A stretch of 64,000 nucleotides of DNA from CAIQPS01 sp963721365 (GCA_963721365.1 CAVRJE010000028.1:186001-250000); one strand, 5' to 3'. Counted from the first letter of the stretch, positions 27,894-37,134 are shown. The notes: a model not told the origin generated them from the letters alone. A program made the numbers and translations.

Positions 27894-28746
27894 CTAGTAC
27901 TGGTAGAAACCGCGTCCCGTCTTCCGGCCCAGGATACCCGGCCCGCACCATCTTCTTGAGCAGCGGGCACGGCCGGTACTTGCTGTCACCGGTCTCGCGG
28001 AAGATGTTCTCGATGATGGCCAGGGTCACGTCCATGCCCACCAGGTCGGCCAGGCGCAGCGGCCCCATCGGGTGGTTAGCGCCCAGTTGCATGGCGGTGT
28101 CGATGTCCTCCGCGGTCGCCGTGCCTTCCATGAGCACGAAGGCGGCTTCGTTGATCATGGGGAAGAGTATGCGGTTCACCACGAACCCGGGCGCTTCGGA
28201 CACGGTGACCGGGGTCTTGCCGATCGAAGTCGTGAACTCGACGCAGGCCTTCACCGTATCGGCGCTCGTGCCGGCCCCCGCGATGATCTCGACCAGTTGC
28301 ATGGCCGGCGCCGGGTTGAAGAAGTGCAGGCCGATGAACCTGTCGGGCCGGGTGGTGGTCGCGGCCAGCTCGGAGATGCTCAGGCTCGAGGTGTTCGAAG
28401 CCAGGATGGTCTCGGGCGGGCAGGCCTTGTCGAGAGCCTGGTAGAGCGCCCGCTTCCAGTCCATGACTTCGGCGATGGCTTCTATCACCAGGTCGGCGTC
28501 GGCCACCTCGGCCGTCTCCTCGACCTTGGTGACCCCTTTGATCTTCGCGATGACCTCGGCCGGCCGCTCGGGAGCGATCTTGCCCTTCTCGACCGCCTTG
28601 GCCAGGCTCTTGGAGACGATCCCGAGGCCGCGCTGGACGAACTCGTCGCTGATGTCGCCCAGCACGACGTCGTAACCGCCGTCGGCCGCCACCTGGGCGA
28701 TGCCGGCACCCATGGTGCCGGCACCGACTACTACGATCTTCTTCAT
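27894..28746 (-). CDS. 3-hydroxyacyl-CoA (3-hydroxybutyryl-CoA type) dehydrogenase, frame-shifted at the end
   Basis: About 283 residues. The Rossmann start KKIVVVGAGTMGAGIAQVAA, NTSSLSISELA, RFIGLHFFNPAPAMQLVEII (catalytic His) and APGFVVNRILFPMINEA are typical of the single-domain HBD type. Near 27940 one extra base breaks the frame; the restored end is LGRKTGRGFYQY, the standard C terminus, stopping at 27894. It oxidises (S)-3-hydroxyacyl-CoA with NAD. The product passes to the thiolase encoded immediately upstream in the operon. Confidence 0.9.
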
Positions 28747-28763
28747 GTCGCCGCGCTCGCCGT

Positions 28764-29960
28764 CTACTTCTTGAGGATGACGGCCGCGTTGTTGCCGGCG
28801 GCGCCGTACACTTCGGACATGCCGACCTTGGCGCCTTCGACCTGCCGCGCTCCGCAGACGCCCCTCAGCTGGAGGACCATCTCGTAGAGTTGGGCGAAAC
28901 CCTGAGCCATGGTCGCTTCGCCGAAGCTGGAGAAGCCGCCGCTGGGGCAGATGGGGATCCGGCCGCCGATGGCGAAGTCGCCGCGATCGAGGCAGGCGCA
29001 CGCTTCGCCCTCGCCACAGAAGTCCATGGTCTCGATGTACTGCAGCACGTGCCAGGCGCTGTTGTCCGGAAGCTCGACGAAGTCGATGTCTTTGGGGCCG
29101 ATGCCGGCTTCGTCGTACGCGCGGTGCGCCGCCACCCAGCTCTCGCTGATGACCGGCACGCCCGGCTTGGGATTGATGCTCACCACGGGGATGCGGGCGG
29201 TCGGGTCGCCGTAGAGCGGGCTGCCCAGCGCCGAGGCGATGATGGTGATGGGCTTGCTGGTGTACTGCTTGGCCTTCTCCATGCTGCAGAGGATCGCCGC
29301 GCCGGCGCCGTCGCTGGTGGCGCAGATCTCGTAGAGACGGAGCGGGTCGGTGACCATCGCCGAGTTCAACACTTCCTCAAGCGTGAACTCGCGCTGATAC
29401 CGGGCCTTCGGGTTGAGCTTGCCATGCTTGCTCATGGTCACTTTGACCTTGGCCAGATGCTCCTCGGTGTCGCCGAACTTGATCATCCGCTTGCGCATCT
29501 CGAGCGCCCAGTAGACCGGGTTGGGCAGGCCCATGTTCCAGCGCAGCGTGTCGTCGGAGGGCACCGGCTCCTCGTGGTACACGGGTAGAGCCGGGAAGAA
29601 GCCCTTGGCGGACTTGTCGGCGCTGACGGCCAGTACGATGTCGGCCGCACCGGAGGCAACGGCCATCGCGGCCACGCTCAGCATCGTGCCCCCGGTGGCG
29701 CACGCGTTGTTGACGTTCACCACGGGCACGCCGACGTTCCCCATCACTTCTTCGATGTAGGTGCCGGAGTAGATGCCCTTGCGCCCGCCCCACAACTGGG
29801 AGCCGGAGATCACCTGGCCTACGTCTTTCCATTGAACGCCGGCGTCGGCGAGAGCTTCGTCGATAGCTTCTTTGGCCATCTGGGTCCACGGCTTGTCGGG
29901 GAACTTGCCCCAGGGGTGCATCCCCACGCCGATGATCGCCACATCCTTCATTTTCGTCAC
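28764..29960 (-). CDS. Thiolase of the SCP2/BbsB-like type
   Basis: The intact 398-residue protein starts DVAIIGVGMHPWGKFPDK and has VNVNNACATGG with the nucleophilic Cys87, TTLRWNMGLPNPVYWALEMR-like dimer segments, a KFVELPDNSAW-like His region and a C terminus GMSEVYGAAGNNAAVI. This is the SCP2-type thiolase group whose members work with a DUF35 zinc-ribbon/OB-fold partner, as BbsA-BbsB in anaerobic toluene degradation. The DUF35 gene is the next one upstream, separated by the 175-bp dispersed repeat. GTG 29960 or ATG 29951 can serve as start. Confidence 0.85.
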   Translation of the reverse strand: MTKMKDVAIIGVGMHPWGKFPDKPWTQMAKEAIDEALADAGVQWKDVGQVISGSQLWGGRKGIYSGTYIEEVMGNVGVPVVNVNNACATGGTMLSVAAMAVASGAADIVLAVSADKSAKGFFPALPVYHEEPVPSDDTLRWNMGLPNPVYWALEMRKRMIKFGDTEEHLAKVKVTMSKHGKLNPKARYQREFTLEEVLNSAMVTDPLRLYEICATSDGAGAAILCSMEKAKQYTSKPITIIASALGSPLYGDPTARIPVVSINPKPGVPVISESWVAAHRAYDEAGIGPKDIDFVELPDNSAWHVLQYIETMDFCGEGEACACLDRGDFAIGGRIPICPSGGFSSFGEATMAQGFAQLYEMVLQLRGVCGARQVEGAKVGMSEVYGAAGNNAAVILKK

Positions 29961-29971
29961 GCCTTTTCGAT

Positions 29972-30148
29972 TGGGAGGCTGCTGAAAAACGAAACGTCGG
30001 CCTCAGGACCCCGCCCGGCGGCGCCATGCGTTGTCCTCAGTCGCGTCCGTAGCGCTGCTACGCACGCTCCCTGCGTCCTAGCCTTGCGCGTGCCCGGCGA
30101 ACTCCTGCGGCGAAGGTCATTTCTCAGCAGCCTGTTTGCGGATTTATC
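29972..30148. repeat. Dispersed ~175-bp repeat, copy B
   Basis: Begins GGAGGCTGCTGAAAAACGAAA and ends TTTCTCAGCAGCCTGTTTGCG, matching copy A at 397-571 in both ends and in the core (GTCCTCAGTCGCG, TAGCGCTGCTACGCACGCTC, CCTGCGTCCT). The terminal inverted repeat AGGCTGCTGA/TCAGCAGCCT is perfect here. It sits inside an operon, between DUF35 and thiolase, and could add a processing or attenuation hairpin to the message. Confidence 0.65.
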
Positions 30149-30162
30149 AGCAGCAACTCGAC

Positions 30163-30589
30163 CTAGACCGCCTTGAACTTCCAGGCGATGATCTCTTCAT
30201 CCTTCTTGTTGGTATACAGCGCACCGACGGTGACTTCGACGTCCATGCCGATGCTGGACCTCGTCGGCGGTGGTGCCTTCCATCATGCCGATGATCGTGA
30301 TCCCCTCGGGGAATTCCACGGCTGCGCAGACAATGGGCTCATACGGCTCTTTGGTGACGAACGGCGGCGGCGGCGGGTAGTTCATGACCGAGTAGTTCTC
30401 CACCTTGCCGTACCGGCTCAGATGCGTCTGTTCGACCTGCTTGCCGGTGCAGTTCGGGTTGTGACACGTGAACGATTTGGGGAAGAAGTAGTCCCCGCAT
30501 GATGTGCAGTGCGTGACGATGAGGCTCGGCTTGCCCTCCGACATGTCGAATAGGTTCTCACCGATCAGCACCTGCTTTGTCTCTGCCAC
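30163..30589 (-). CDS. DUF35 OB-fold/zinc-ribbon thiolase partner (BbsA-like), frame-shifted
   Basis: About 141 residues. SLIVTHCTSCGDYFFPKSFT and CHNPNC give a four-cysteine zinc ribbon, followed by an OB-fold (YGKVENYSVMNYPPPPPFVT, PYEPIVCAAVEFPEGITIIG). One extra base near 30260 breaks the frame; the rest reads SIGMDVEVTVGALYTNKKDE and IIAWKFKAV. DUF35 proteins bind acyl-CoA and activate SCP2-like thiolases, and the two are encoded together here. Zinc ribbon plus OB-fold order and length match BbsA. Confidence 0.82.
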
Positions 30590-30632
30590 CTAAACCTCCG
30601 TTTCGCTTGTCGCCGAGACGCAGGGGTCACCT

Positions 30633-31844
30633 CTAGCGGATGACTTTCTTGTCTCTGAGTTCGGCGATCTGCTCCGCGCTGTAGCCGAGGCTGCCTACGA
30701 CCTCATCGGTATGCTCGCCCAGCGCGGGCACGGTCGACCGGATCGAGGAAGGATCCTGGACGAACCGGATGGGCTGGTTGATCAGCCGCAGCTTGCCGAC
30801 GCCCGGCTGCTCGATGTCGTCAAAGAAGTCGTTGGCGAGGGCCTGCGGATCGTCGATGACGTCCAACGGCGAGAGGATCGGGCCATACATCAGGTCGTTC
30901 TCGCGCAGCCGGACTTCCCATTCCGCGTAGGTGCGGGTAAGGAATTCGGCTTCCAGCATGGGTTTGAGTTCCTTGCGGTGCGCCTGCCGGTCGGCGGTCG
31001 TCGCGAACCGGGCATCGTCGGCCAGGTCGGGCCGGTCGAGAGCGTTGGTGAACTTGGTCCAGAAAGCGCGGCCCGTGGGGTCGGACGCGGCGGCGTAACG
31101 GTCGCCGGCGGTCAGTTGCAGCCAGCGGTCGTCCTTGGTCTTGTACGTGTCGTAGAACGGGTTGTCCGACTTGTCGGGGTCGGTGATGCGGAGCGGGACG
31201 CCGACCAGGGCATCCATGATGTCGGCGCCGACCATCCAAACGCCCGTGTGGTACAGGTTGAACTCGACCTTCTGCCCTTTGCCGGTGCGCTCCCGGTGGT
31301 AGAGAGCGGCGGCGATGCCCCCGAAGATCTGCATGGAGGAGACCCGGTCGATGATGCCCGGCCGAGAGGTGGGAGGTATCGACCCGGGGACGGTGAGCAT
31401 GTATTGGATACCGGAGCGCGCCCACCCGGCGGCGAAGTCGTAACCCGGCATGTCCTTGTCGGGGCCGGTGGTGCCGTAGGCGGTGACTATGCCGTAGATG
31501 ATCTTCGGGTTGACCGCGCTTATCGACTCGTAGTCCATCTTGAGCTTGAGAAGCGCTTCTTGCCGGTAGTTGGTCAGGAACACATCGGCGTCTTTGACCA
31601 TGTCATAGACGATCTTCTGACCGTTCTCATCTTTGAGGTTGACCGCGATGGCTCTCTTGCTTCTGTTGTGAAGATAGAAGCCGGGATTCATCTCGGAGCC
31701 GCGGAAGGTGCGGGACTGGTCGCCGGTGAGAGGCTCGACTTTGATCACATCCGCGCCACAGTCGCCCATCATCGAAGAAGCCGCCGGGATCGCCACCACG
31801 TGTCCTACTTCTACGACCTTCACACCATCAAGTATGCCCGGCAT
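30633..31844 (-). CDS. Class III (CaiB/BaiF) CoA-transferase
   Basis: The intact 403-residue enzyme moves CoA between carboxylic acids. VVEVGHVVAIPAASSMMGDC, GADVIKVEPLTGDQSRTFRG, SKRAIAVNLKDENGQKIVYD, ADVFLTNYRQEALLKLKMDY and KIIYGIVTAYGTTGPDKDMP are all typical; RPGIIDRVSSMQIFGGIAAA holds the catalytic Asp position. ATG 31844 follows GGAGGTAAGC. It is the first gene of the operon CoA-transferase, DUF35, thiolase, HBD, hydratase, flavin reductase, so it probably activates the operon's substrate acid using a downstream CoA-thioester as donor, as BbsEF does for benzylsuccinate. Confidence 0.88.
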   Translation of the reverse strand: MPGILDGVKVVEVGHVVAIPAASSMMGDCGADVIKVEPLTGDQSRTFRGSEMNPGFYLHNRSKRAIAVNLKDENGQKIVYDMVKDADVFLTNYRQEALLKLKMDYESISAVNPKIIYGIVTAYGTTGPDKDMPGYDFAAGWARSGIQYMLTVPGSIPPTSRPGIIDRVSSMQIFGGIAAALYHRERTGKGQKVEFNLYHTGVWMVGADIMDALVGVPLRITDPDKSDNPFYDTYKTKDDRWLQLTAGDRYAAASDPTGRAFWTKFTNALDRPDLADDARFATTADRQAHRKELKPMLEAEFLTRTYAEWEVRLRENDLMYGPILSPLDVIDDPQALANDFFDDIEQPGVGKLRLINQPIRFVQDPSSIRSTVPALGEHTDEVVGSLGYSAEQIAELRDKKVIR

Positions 31845-31970
31845 GCTTACCTCCGCCTCAAAAGTATTGACCCTGCTCGGTATCTTTATGCGCAACGTGC
31901 ATAGGGGAGCCGGCAGGCGTTTCTCGCCGGCGCCTCATTATACAACAGCCACTGGGCAGTACCGGGGTGG

Positions 31971-31992
31971 TTTTGGTATTCGCGTACCAAAA
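31971..31992. promoter_or_regulatory. Candidate operator, 8-bp inverted repeat
   Basis: Arms TTTTGGTA (31971-31978) and TACCAAAA (31985-31992) around a 6-bp spacer TTCGCG. It lies in the 285-bp divergent region between the CoA-transferase and enoyl-CoA hydratase genes, about 130 bp from either start, so one repressor could control both acyl-CoA operons. TetR/PaaR/FadR-type regulators use such sites; none is encoded nearby. Confidence 0.55.
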
Positions 31993-32058
31993 TCGACTCC
32001 AGGCTGCCCACGAAGACGCCCGCCCGTCGCCGCTCTGCGATATCATCGGGGGTAGCAG

Positions 32059-32089
32059 GCTGCCGAGGGGCTTCGCTCCTCGGCAGCCT
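32059..32089 (+). promoter_or_regulatory. Strong 5'-leader hairpin
   Basis: An 11-bp perfect stem GGCTGCCGAGG/CCTCGGCAGCC with a 9-base loop ends 40 bases before the hydratase start. There is no U-run after it, so it is more likely an mRNA stability or attenuator structure than a terminator. Confidence 0.45.
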
Positions 32090-32129
32090 CCAAGAGCGAA
32101 GTCCGACACCCGCACCGGGAGGCGTTCCA

Positions 32130-32915
32130 ATGTCCGGCACCTATGAGTTCATCATCTACGAGAAGGCAGATTCCGTCGCCTGGATAACCCTCAATCGACC
32201 GGATGCCATGAACGCGCAAAGCGACGGACTGCGCATGGAGCTGGTCGACGCTCTGGAGCAGGCTTCCGGCGATGAAGAAGTATTCGTGGTGGTCATTACC
32301 GGCTCCGGCGACAAAGCCTTCAGCGCCGGCGCCGACGTGGCCCAGTACGTCACCCGGGTCCCCTCGTATGTGGTCGCCCAGAAGTACATACTCCGGCCGT
32401 TCGAGCTCATCAGGAACATGACCAAGCCGGTGATCGCCTCGGTGAACGGGCTGGCCCTCGGGGCAGGGTGCGAGTTGATGATGTCGTGCGACATCATCAT
32501 CGCCGCCGATGACGCCAAGATCGGCCAGACCGAGATAAGGGTAGGCCTCATCCCCGGCGGCGGCGGCACTCAGGTCCTTCCCCGGCTCGTCGGTGAGAAG
32601 AAGGCCAAGGAGCTCATCTTCACGGGCCGCATGATCACCGCCCAGGAGGCGATGGACCTCGGGATCATCAACCAGGTGGTGCCTCACGAGCAACTGCGGG
32701 AGGCGACCGAGAGCCTCGTCAAAGAACTGCTGCGCAACAGCCCCGCCATCATCGGGCTGGCCAAGATCGCCATCAACAGGTCGCTGGAAACCCCCCTGCA
32801 AGTGGGGATGAGCTACGAGCGCGACCTCTTCGCTCTGGCCTTCAGCTACGAAGACCAGAAGGAAGGCGCGAAGGCGTTCATCGAGAAGCGGAAGCCCAGC
32901 TACAAGGGCAAGTAG
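32130..32915 (+). CDS. Enoyl-CoA hydratase/isomerase family protein
   Basis: The intact 261-residue crotonase begins FIIYEKADSVAWITLNRPDA and has DKAFSAGADVAQYV (oxyanion loop), NGLALGAGCELMMSCDII with the first Glu, and IGQTEIRVGLIPGGGGTQVL with the second. Both catalytic Glu positions are kept, consistent with hydratase activity. ATG 32130 follows GGGAGG. It is transcribed alone on the plus strand, divergent from the CoA-transferase operon and convergent with the alcohol dehydrogenase operon. It is a paralogue of the hydratase at 27119-27877, probably for a different chain length. Confidence 0.9.
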   Translation: MSGTYEFIIYEKADSVAWITLNRPDAMNAQSDGLRMELVDALEQASGDEEVFVVVITGSGDKAFSAGADVAQYVTRVPSYVVAQKYILRPFELIRNMTKPVIASVNGLALGAGCELMMSCDIIIAADDAKIGQTEIRVGLIPGGGGTQVLPRLVGEKKAKELIFTGRMITAQEAMDLGIINQVVPHEQLREATESLVKELLRNSPAIIGLAKIAINRSLETPLQVGMSYERDLFALAFSYEDQKEGAKAFIEKRKPSYKGK

Positions 32916-32930
32916 GCCCCTGGGCCGTCT

Positions 32931-34016
32931 CTACCCGAAGATCACGACGTTGCGCAACGCCTCCCCCGCGGCCGACGACTCGATAGCCTCGTTGATCTTT
33001 TCGAACGGGTAGCGGCCGGCTATCAGCTCGTCCAGCTTGTATCTTCCCGCCTTGTAGAGAGCGATGAGAGCCGGGATGTCCACCTGCGGGCATATCGAGC
33101 CCATGAACCCGCCGGTGACCGTCTTCTCGGTGAGGGCGAACTCGGCGGCCGGTAGGCTCACAGGCGGATCCGACGCGGGCGGCAGTCCGACCATGACCGC
33201 GCTGCCTCGCCTCGCCAGCATAGAAAAGGCCTGCTGGAGCATGACGGAGCTGCCGACGGTGACGAACACGTAGTCGGCGCCTCTCCCTCCCGTGAGCTCC
33301 TTCACGGCGGCGACCGCGTCGGTCGTCTTGGCGTTCACTACGTGAGTGGCGCCAAACTCTCTGGCGCGAGCCAGTTTGGAGTCGAGGATGTCCACCGCGA
33401 TGATGGGATTGGCCCCGCAGGTGACCGCTCCCTGCACCGAGTTCAGGCCCACCCCGCCCGTGCCGATGACCACGACGCTGCTGAGCGGGGGAACCTTGGC
33501 CCGGTTGACCACGGCGCCGAAGCCTGTCGTCACCCCGCACGCCAGGAGAGAAGCGAGATCCATGGGAAAGCCTTCCGGGATCTTCACAAGCTGCGACTCG
33601 TGCACCAGGACGTACTCAGCGAAGCCGCCGACCCGGGCTTTTTGGATCACTTCCTCGCCCTTCTGGTTCTTGAGGGTCCCCCGGACGTCGTACGTGACCT
33701 TGGTCTCGCAGAAGTAGGGCCGGCCCGTGATGCAGTGGAAGCACTCGCCGCAAGACTCGAGAAGGCTAACGACCACCGGGTCACCCGGGGCGACCGACGT
33801 GACGCCGGACCCCACCTCCTCCACGTACCCGGCGGTCTCGTGCCCGCCCACGAAGGGTAGTCCGCCCCCGAAATCGCCATGGATATCGTGGAGATCGCTG
33901 TGGCAGATGGCGGTGGCGACCACCTTCACCTTCACTTCGTCGGGATGTGGCGGCCGCATGACCAGGTCCTCGATGACCAGTGGCTGCCCGAACCCGTAGC
34001 AGACGGCGGCTTTCAT
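32931..34016 (-). CDS. Zinc-dependent alcohol dehydrogenase, MDR family
   Basis: The intact 361-residue enzyme has catalytic-zinc ligands C38 (ICHSDLH) and H59 (GGHETAGYVEEVGSGV), structural-zinc cysteines 89, 92, 95 and 103 (SCGECFHCITGRPYFC) and the NAD loop VVVIGTGGVGLNSVQGA. ATG 34016 follows GGAGGAGACA. It is the last gene of the operon with an epimerase, split transketolase, zinc-ribbon protein and second alcohol dehydrogenase. Resembles class III/aryl-alcohol type dehydrogenases in the structural-zinc loop, but the substrate is not certain. Confidence 0.88.
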   Translation of the reverse strand: MKAAVCYGFGQPLVIEDLVMRPPHPDEVKVKVVATAICHSDLHDIHGDFGGGLPFVGGHETAGYVEEVGSGVTSVAPGDPVVVSLLESCGECFHCITGRPYFCETKVTYDVRGTLKNQKGEEVIQKARVGGFAEYVLVHESQLVKIPEGFPMDLASLLACGVTTGFGAVVNRAKVPPLSSVVVIGTGGVGLNSVQGAVTCGANPIIAVDILDSKLARAREFGATHVVNAKTTDAVAAVKELTGGRGADYVFVTVGSSVMLQQAFSMLARRGSAVMVGLPPASDPPVSLPAAEFALTEKTVTGGFMGSICPQVDIPALIALYKAGRYKLDELIAGRYPFEKINEAIESSAAGEALRNVVIFG

Positions 34017-34042
34017 ATCTGTCTCCTCCTCTGCGTCGGTCG

Positions 34043-35005
34043 CTACTTGAGCGGCTCCATCCCGGCCTCGGCCCGCGCCTCGTTGATGTGCTTGAGCACC
34101 GCTTCTTCGAGGGACATGAGGGTGAAGCCGAAGTCCTCTTTCGCGCGGTCGGAGCTCACCTTCCAGGGCAGCTCGCAATCCTCCGGTTCGTCGCCGAAGG
34201 TGATGTCCGCGTCGGGGATGTACTTCTTGACCACGGCCGCGAAATCGCGGAGGGTCACGGGCGGGCCGCCCAGGTTATACGCGGAGTGCGGCGACGATTC
34301 GGCGTGCAGGGCCAAGCGGGTGAACTCGCCCACCTCGTCGGAGAGGATGGTCGAGAACTGCCAGTCACCCGTGCACTCCAGGTGGACGGGCTTGCCGACG
34401 GCCGGCAGCGACACGATGTCGGAGAACCAGCGGACGAACTTGGGGTCCTTGCCGCCGTGGCCGTAGCCGATGCAGGGCCGCAGAGCGGTCGACTTGATCC
34501 CGTACAGCTCGTCGTACTGGGCAGCGAAGACCTCGGCCAGGCATTTGGACAGCGCGTACACACTGCCGGGGAAGGGCAGCAGCCGGTCGTCCTCCACGAT
34601 ATCCCGGTCGCCATAGTCCTCCTGGAATCCGTAGACCGTCTCCGAGCTGGCGTAGACCACCCGTTTGATCCCGAGGAGCCGCGCCGTCTCGAAGACGTTG
34701 GCCATCCCCTGAAGTCCGATCTTCATGTTGAGCCAGGGCATGGGGTCCTTCGAGAGGATCATCGCCCAGTTGACCAGCCGGTCCACCTTGTTCGCGCTGG
34801 CGGCGGCGAGCAACTGCTGCAGGTCGGAGATGTCGCCGCGGATGTACTTGAACTTGGCCGCGTACGGTTCGATCCGCTTGAGGAACAGCTCGGACGGCGG
34901 CGCCGGGTCGAACGAGACGACAACCTCGACCTCGGGATCGGCAAGCAGAGCCAGCGCGCACTTCTTCCCAAAGAGGCCGCTGCCCCCGATGACCAGGACT
35001 CTCAT
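34043..35005 (-). CDS. NAD-dependent epimerase/dehydratase (extended SDR)
   Basis: The intact 320-residue protein begins MRVLVIGGSGLFGKKCALAL (NAD-binding GxxGxxG). IRGDISDLQQLLAAASANK, VVYASSETVYG (catalytic Ser/Thr region) and YALSKCLAEVFAAQYDELYG (YxxxK) give the extended-SDR active site; RPCIGYGHGGKDP is the substrate loop. Its ATG overlaps the transketolase C-half stop (ATGA). Members act on nucleotide sugars or other polyols and ketones. With transketolase and polyol-type dehydrogenases beside it, a sugar-derived substrate is the best guess. Confidence 0.85.
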   Translation of the reverse strand: MRVLVIGGSGLFGKKCALALLADPEVEVVVSFDPAPPSELFLKRIEPYAAKFKYIRGDISDLQQLLAAASANKVDRLVNWAMILSKDPMPWLNMKIGLQGMANVFETARLLGIKRVVYASSETVYGFQEDYGDRDIVEDDRLLPFPGSVYALSKCLAEVFAAQYDELYGIKSTALRPCIGYGHGGKDPKFVRWFSDIVSLPAVGKPVHLECTGDWQFSTILSDEVGEFTRLALHAESSPHSAYNLGGPPVTLRDFAAVVKKYIPDADITFGDEPEDCELPWKVSSDRAKEDFGFTLMSLEEAVLKHINEARAEAGMEPLK

Positions 35006-35988
35006 CGGGCCAGTTTCTCCCTCTTCTTGATGCACTCCTTGACCGAGACGGCGATGTCGGCGGCGCTGAGGGCGAAGTGCTCCATGAGCTCGTCGCGTTC
35101 CGGCGTGATCAGGCCGGACTGCCCGAACTCGTCCTCGACGCCGACTTTCACCAGCGGGGTCGGCAGGTTCTCCGACAGCACGCAGGCCACGGTGTCACCC
35201 AGGCCGTTGATGTCGCTGCAGTTCTCGGCAGTCACGATGGCGCCGGTCCGGGCGGCAGCCGCGACGATCGCTTCCTCGTCGATGGGCTTCCAGGTGCAGA
35301 CGTTCAGCACGCCCACGTCGAGGCCGTCCTTCTCCAGCAGGTCGACGGCCTTGATCGCCTCGGTCACCATGTAGCCGGTGGCCACGATGGTGGCGTCCTT
35401 GCCGTCACGCAGCGAGTAGGCCTTGCCGATGTCGAACGGGTAGTCGTCGGTGAAGATGCGGAACGGGTTGGGGCTCAACTCCGCCCTCACCATGCAGGGC
35501 CCGATGTACTGCATCATGGCCTCGGTCGCCTTCTCCGCTTCCACGATGTCGGCCGGGTTCATGATCACCAGGTTCGGCAGGTTACGAAGGCTGCCGATGC
35601 CCTCCACGGTGGCGTGAGAGACGCCGACCTCGCCCCACACTCCCTCGCGGGAGATGAACTTCACGTTGAAGCGGTCCACCAGGATGCTCTGCCGGATCTG
35701 GTTGTAGGCGCGGCTCATGCTGGCGAACAGGAAGTTGTTCAGCACGGGGATGAAACCCTCGGCCGCGAGAGCAGCCGCCACGCAGGCCCCGTTCTGCTCG
35801 GCGATGCCGCACTCGATCATGCGATCGAACATGTTGTCGGTGAACCACTCGATCTCGGGGAACTGCATGTCCTCGAGGATGGCGAGCACCTTGGGATCCT
35901 TTTCGAAGGCGGCCTTGATGGCGGTGCCGATCCCTTTGTAGGGCATGGCGGGCTCGCCGATAGCTACATGCTTATTCCACGTCGCCAT
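35002..35988 (-). CDS. Transketolase, C-terminal subunit
   Basis: The intact 328-residue product covers the Pyr and C-terminal domains: GIGTAIKAAFEKDPKVLAIL, DNMFDRMIECGIAEQNGACV with the catalytic Glu-containing region, FVPVLNNFLFASM-like stretch, FISREGVWGEVGVSHATVEG and PNLVIMNPADIVEAEKATEA. Split transketolases encoded as two genes are frequent in bacteria and archaea. Its start overlaps the end of the N-terminal subunit gene by 17 bases. It transfers two-carbon ketol units with TPP; a dedicated pathway role in this operon is likely because sugar-type dehydrogenases flank it. Confidence 0.9.
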   Translation of the reverse strand: MATWNKHVAIGEPAMPYKGIGTAIKAAFEKDPKVLAILEDMQFPEIEWFTDNMFDRMIECGIAEQNGACVAAALAAEGFIPVLNNFLFASMSRAYNQIRQSILVDRFNVKFISREGVWGEVGVSHATVEGIGSLRNLPNLVIMNPADIVEAEKATEAMMQYIGPCMVRAELSPNPFRIFTDDYPFDIGKAYSLRDGKDATIVATGYMVTEAIKAVDLLEKDGLDVGVLNVCTWKPIDEEAIVAAAARTGAIVTAENCSDINGLGDTVACVLSENLPTPLVKVGVEDEFGQSGLITPERDELMEHFALSAADIAVSVKECIKKREKLAR

Positions 35989-36874
35989 ATTTGGCTCTCC
36001 CTTCCCTGACGCCCTTCATCATCTCTTCGCCGCGGCCCAGGTGCATGTGCAGCTCCTCCCAGTTGGAGACGCCGCGCCCCTTGACCGTGTGGGCGATGAT
36101 GACCTTGGGTTTGTTGTCGCCGTACTGCTTGGTCACCAGGTCGAGAGCGTCGAGGATCTGCCGGATATCGTGCCCGTCGATCTCGTAGACCGTCCAGCCG
36201 AAGGCCTTCCACTTGTCCACCAGCGGCTCGATGGGCATGATGTCGTTCGTGGGGCCGTCGAGCGACCACTTGTTGTAGTCCACGATGGCGATGAGGTTGT
36301 CCAGCTTGAACTTGTTGGCGAACATGGCCGCTTCCCACACCTGGCCCTCGTGCAACTCGCCGTCGCCCATGATGCAGTAGGTGCGAAAGCGCGGGTTGTA
36401 GCGGACGATGTAGCGGGGAAGGAACGTGTCCTCCCGCGAGGGCGGGTTGAACTTCATCTTGAGCTTCTCGGCAAGCGCCAGTCCGGCCGCGAAGGAGAGC
36501 CCCTGTCCCAGCGAGCCGCCGGAGAAGTCGATGCCGGGCGTGCACCAGCGGTCGGCGTGGCCCTGGAAGGGCGAGCCGTAGCAGTAGTAGGTGCCGAGTT
36601 GCTCCTCGGAGTACATGCCCAGCTCGACCAGAGCCGCGTAGATGGCCTCGCAGCAGTGGGCTTTGGACATGATCACCCGGTCGCGCTCGGGCCAGTCGGG
36701 ATTCTTGGGATCGAACTTGATGTGATGGAAGTACAGGGAGGTGATGATCTCCATCACCGACATGGTGCCGCCCACGTGGCCCTGGCTGAACGTGCAGAAC
36801 TGGGTGAGGCAGTGGTTGGCCATGGTCTTGGACCTGGCCTCCAACTCCTGGATGAGGGCGTCGCTATGACTCAT
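35972..36874 (-). CDS. Transketolase, N-terminal (TPP-binding) subunit
   Basis: The intact 300-residue product has HVGGTMSVMEIITSLYFHHI, RDRVIMSKAHCCEAIYAALV, SGGSLGQGLSFAAGLALAEK and the TPP motif GDG (170-172) through N201 (CIMGDGELHEGQVWEAAMFA, NLIAIVDYN). It pairs with the gene immediately downstream to make the complete enzyme. Its start lies inside the end of the zinc-ribbon gene (11-base overlap). The usual KGHAS of transketolases reads KAHCC here, a small active-site variation. Confidence 0.9.
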   Translation of the reverse strand: MSHSDALIQELEARSKTMANHCLTQFCTFSQGHVGGTMSVMEIITSLYFHHIKFDPKNPDWPERDRVIMSKAHCCEAIYAALVELGMYSEEQLGTYYCYGSPFQGHADRWCTPGIDFSGGSLGQGLSFAAGLALAEKLKMKFNPPSREDTFLPRYIVRYNPRFRTYCIMGDGELHEGQVWEAAMFANKFKLDNLIAIVDYNKWSLDGPTNDIMPIEPLVDKWKAFGWTVYEIDGHDIRQILDALDLVTKQYGDNKPKVIIAHTVKGRGVSNWEELHMHLGRGEEMMKGVREGRAKYGDVE

Positions 36875-37067
36875 GGGTGGCCCGCCTTTTGATCTCGACC
36901 TTCACGGAATCCACCGCGAGCGCGTTGCCGCAGCGCGGACACGCGTTGCCGTAGGCTGCCAGGACGGCCGCTTCGTCGGGGATGGCGCGCATGTAGAGGC
37001 GGCGCTTTATCTCCTCCCCGTAGTACAGCATCATGCCGCAGTTGTCGCAGTTGATCTTTTCACTCAT
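36864..37067 (-). CDS. Small zinc-ribbon protein
   Basis: The 67-residue protein has two cysteine pairs, INCDNCGMMLYYGEE and ACPRCGNALAV, which form a zinc ribbon. It begins the transketolase part of the operon and overlaps the next gene. Such small proteins often act as assembly or regulatory partners; the exact role is unknown. Confidence 0.7.
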   Translation of the reverse strand: MSEKINCDNCGMMLYYGEEIKRRLYMRAIPDEAAVLAAYGNACPRCGNALAVDSVKVEIKRRATHES

Positions 37068-37134
37068 CGGGACCTCTCACTTCTCGCGACCTCTCTTTGA
37101 GCGACCTGTTGAGTCGGCGTTTCGGGCTATAGAG

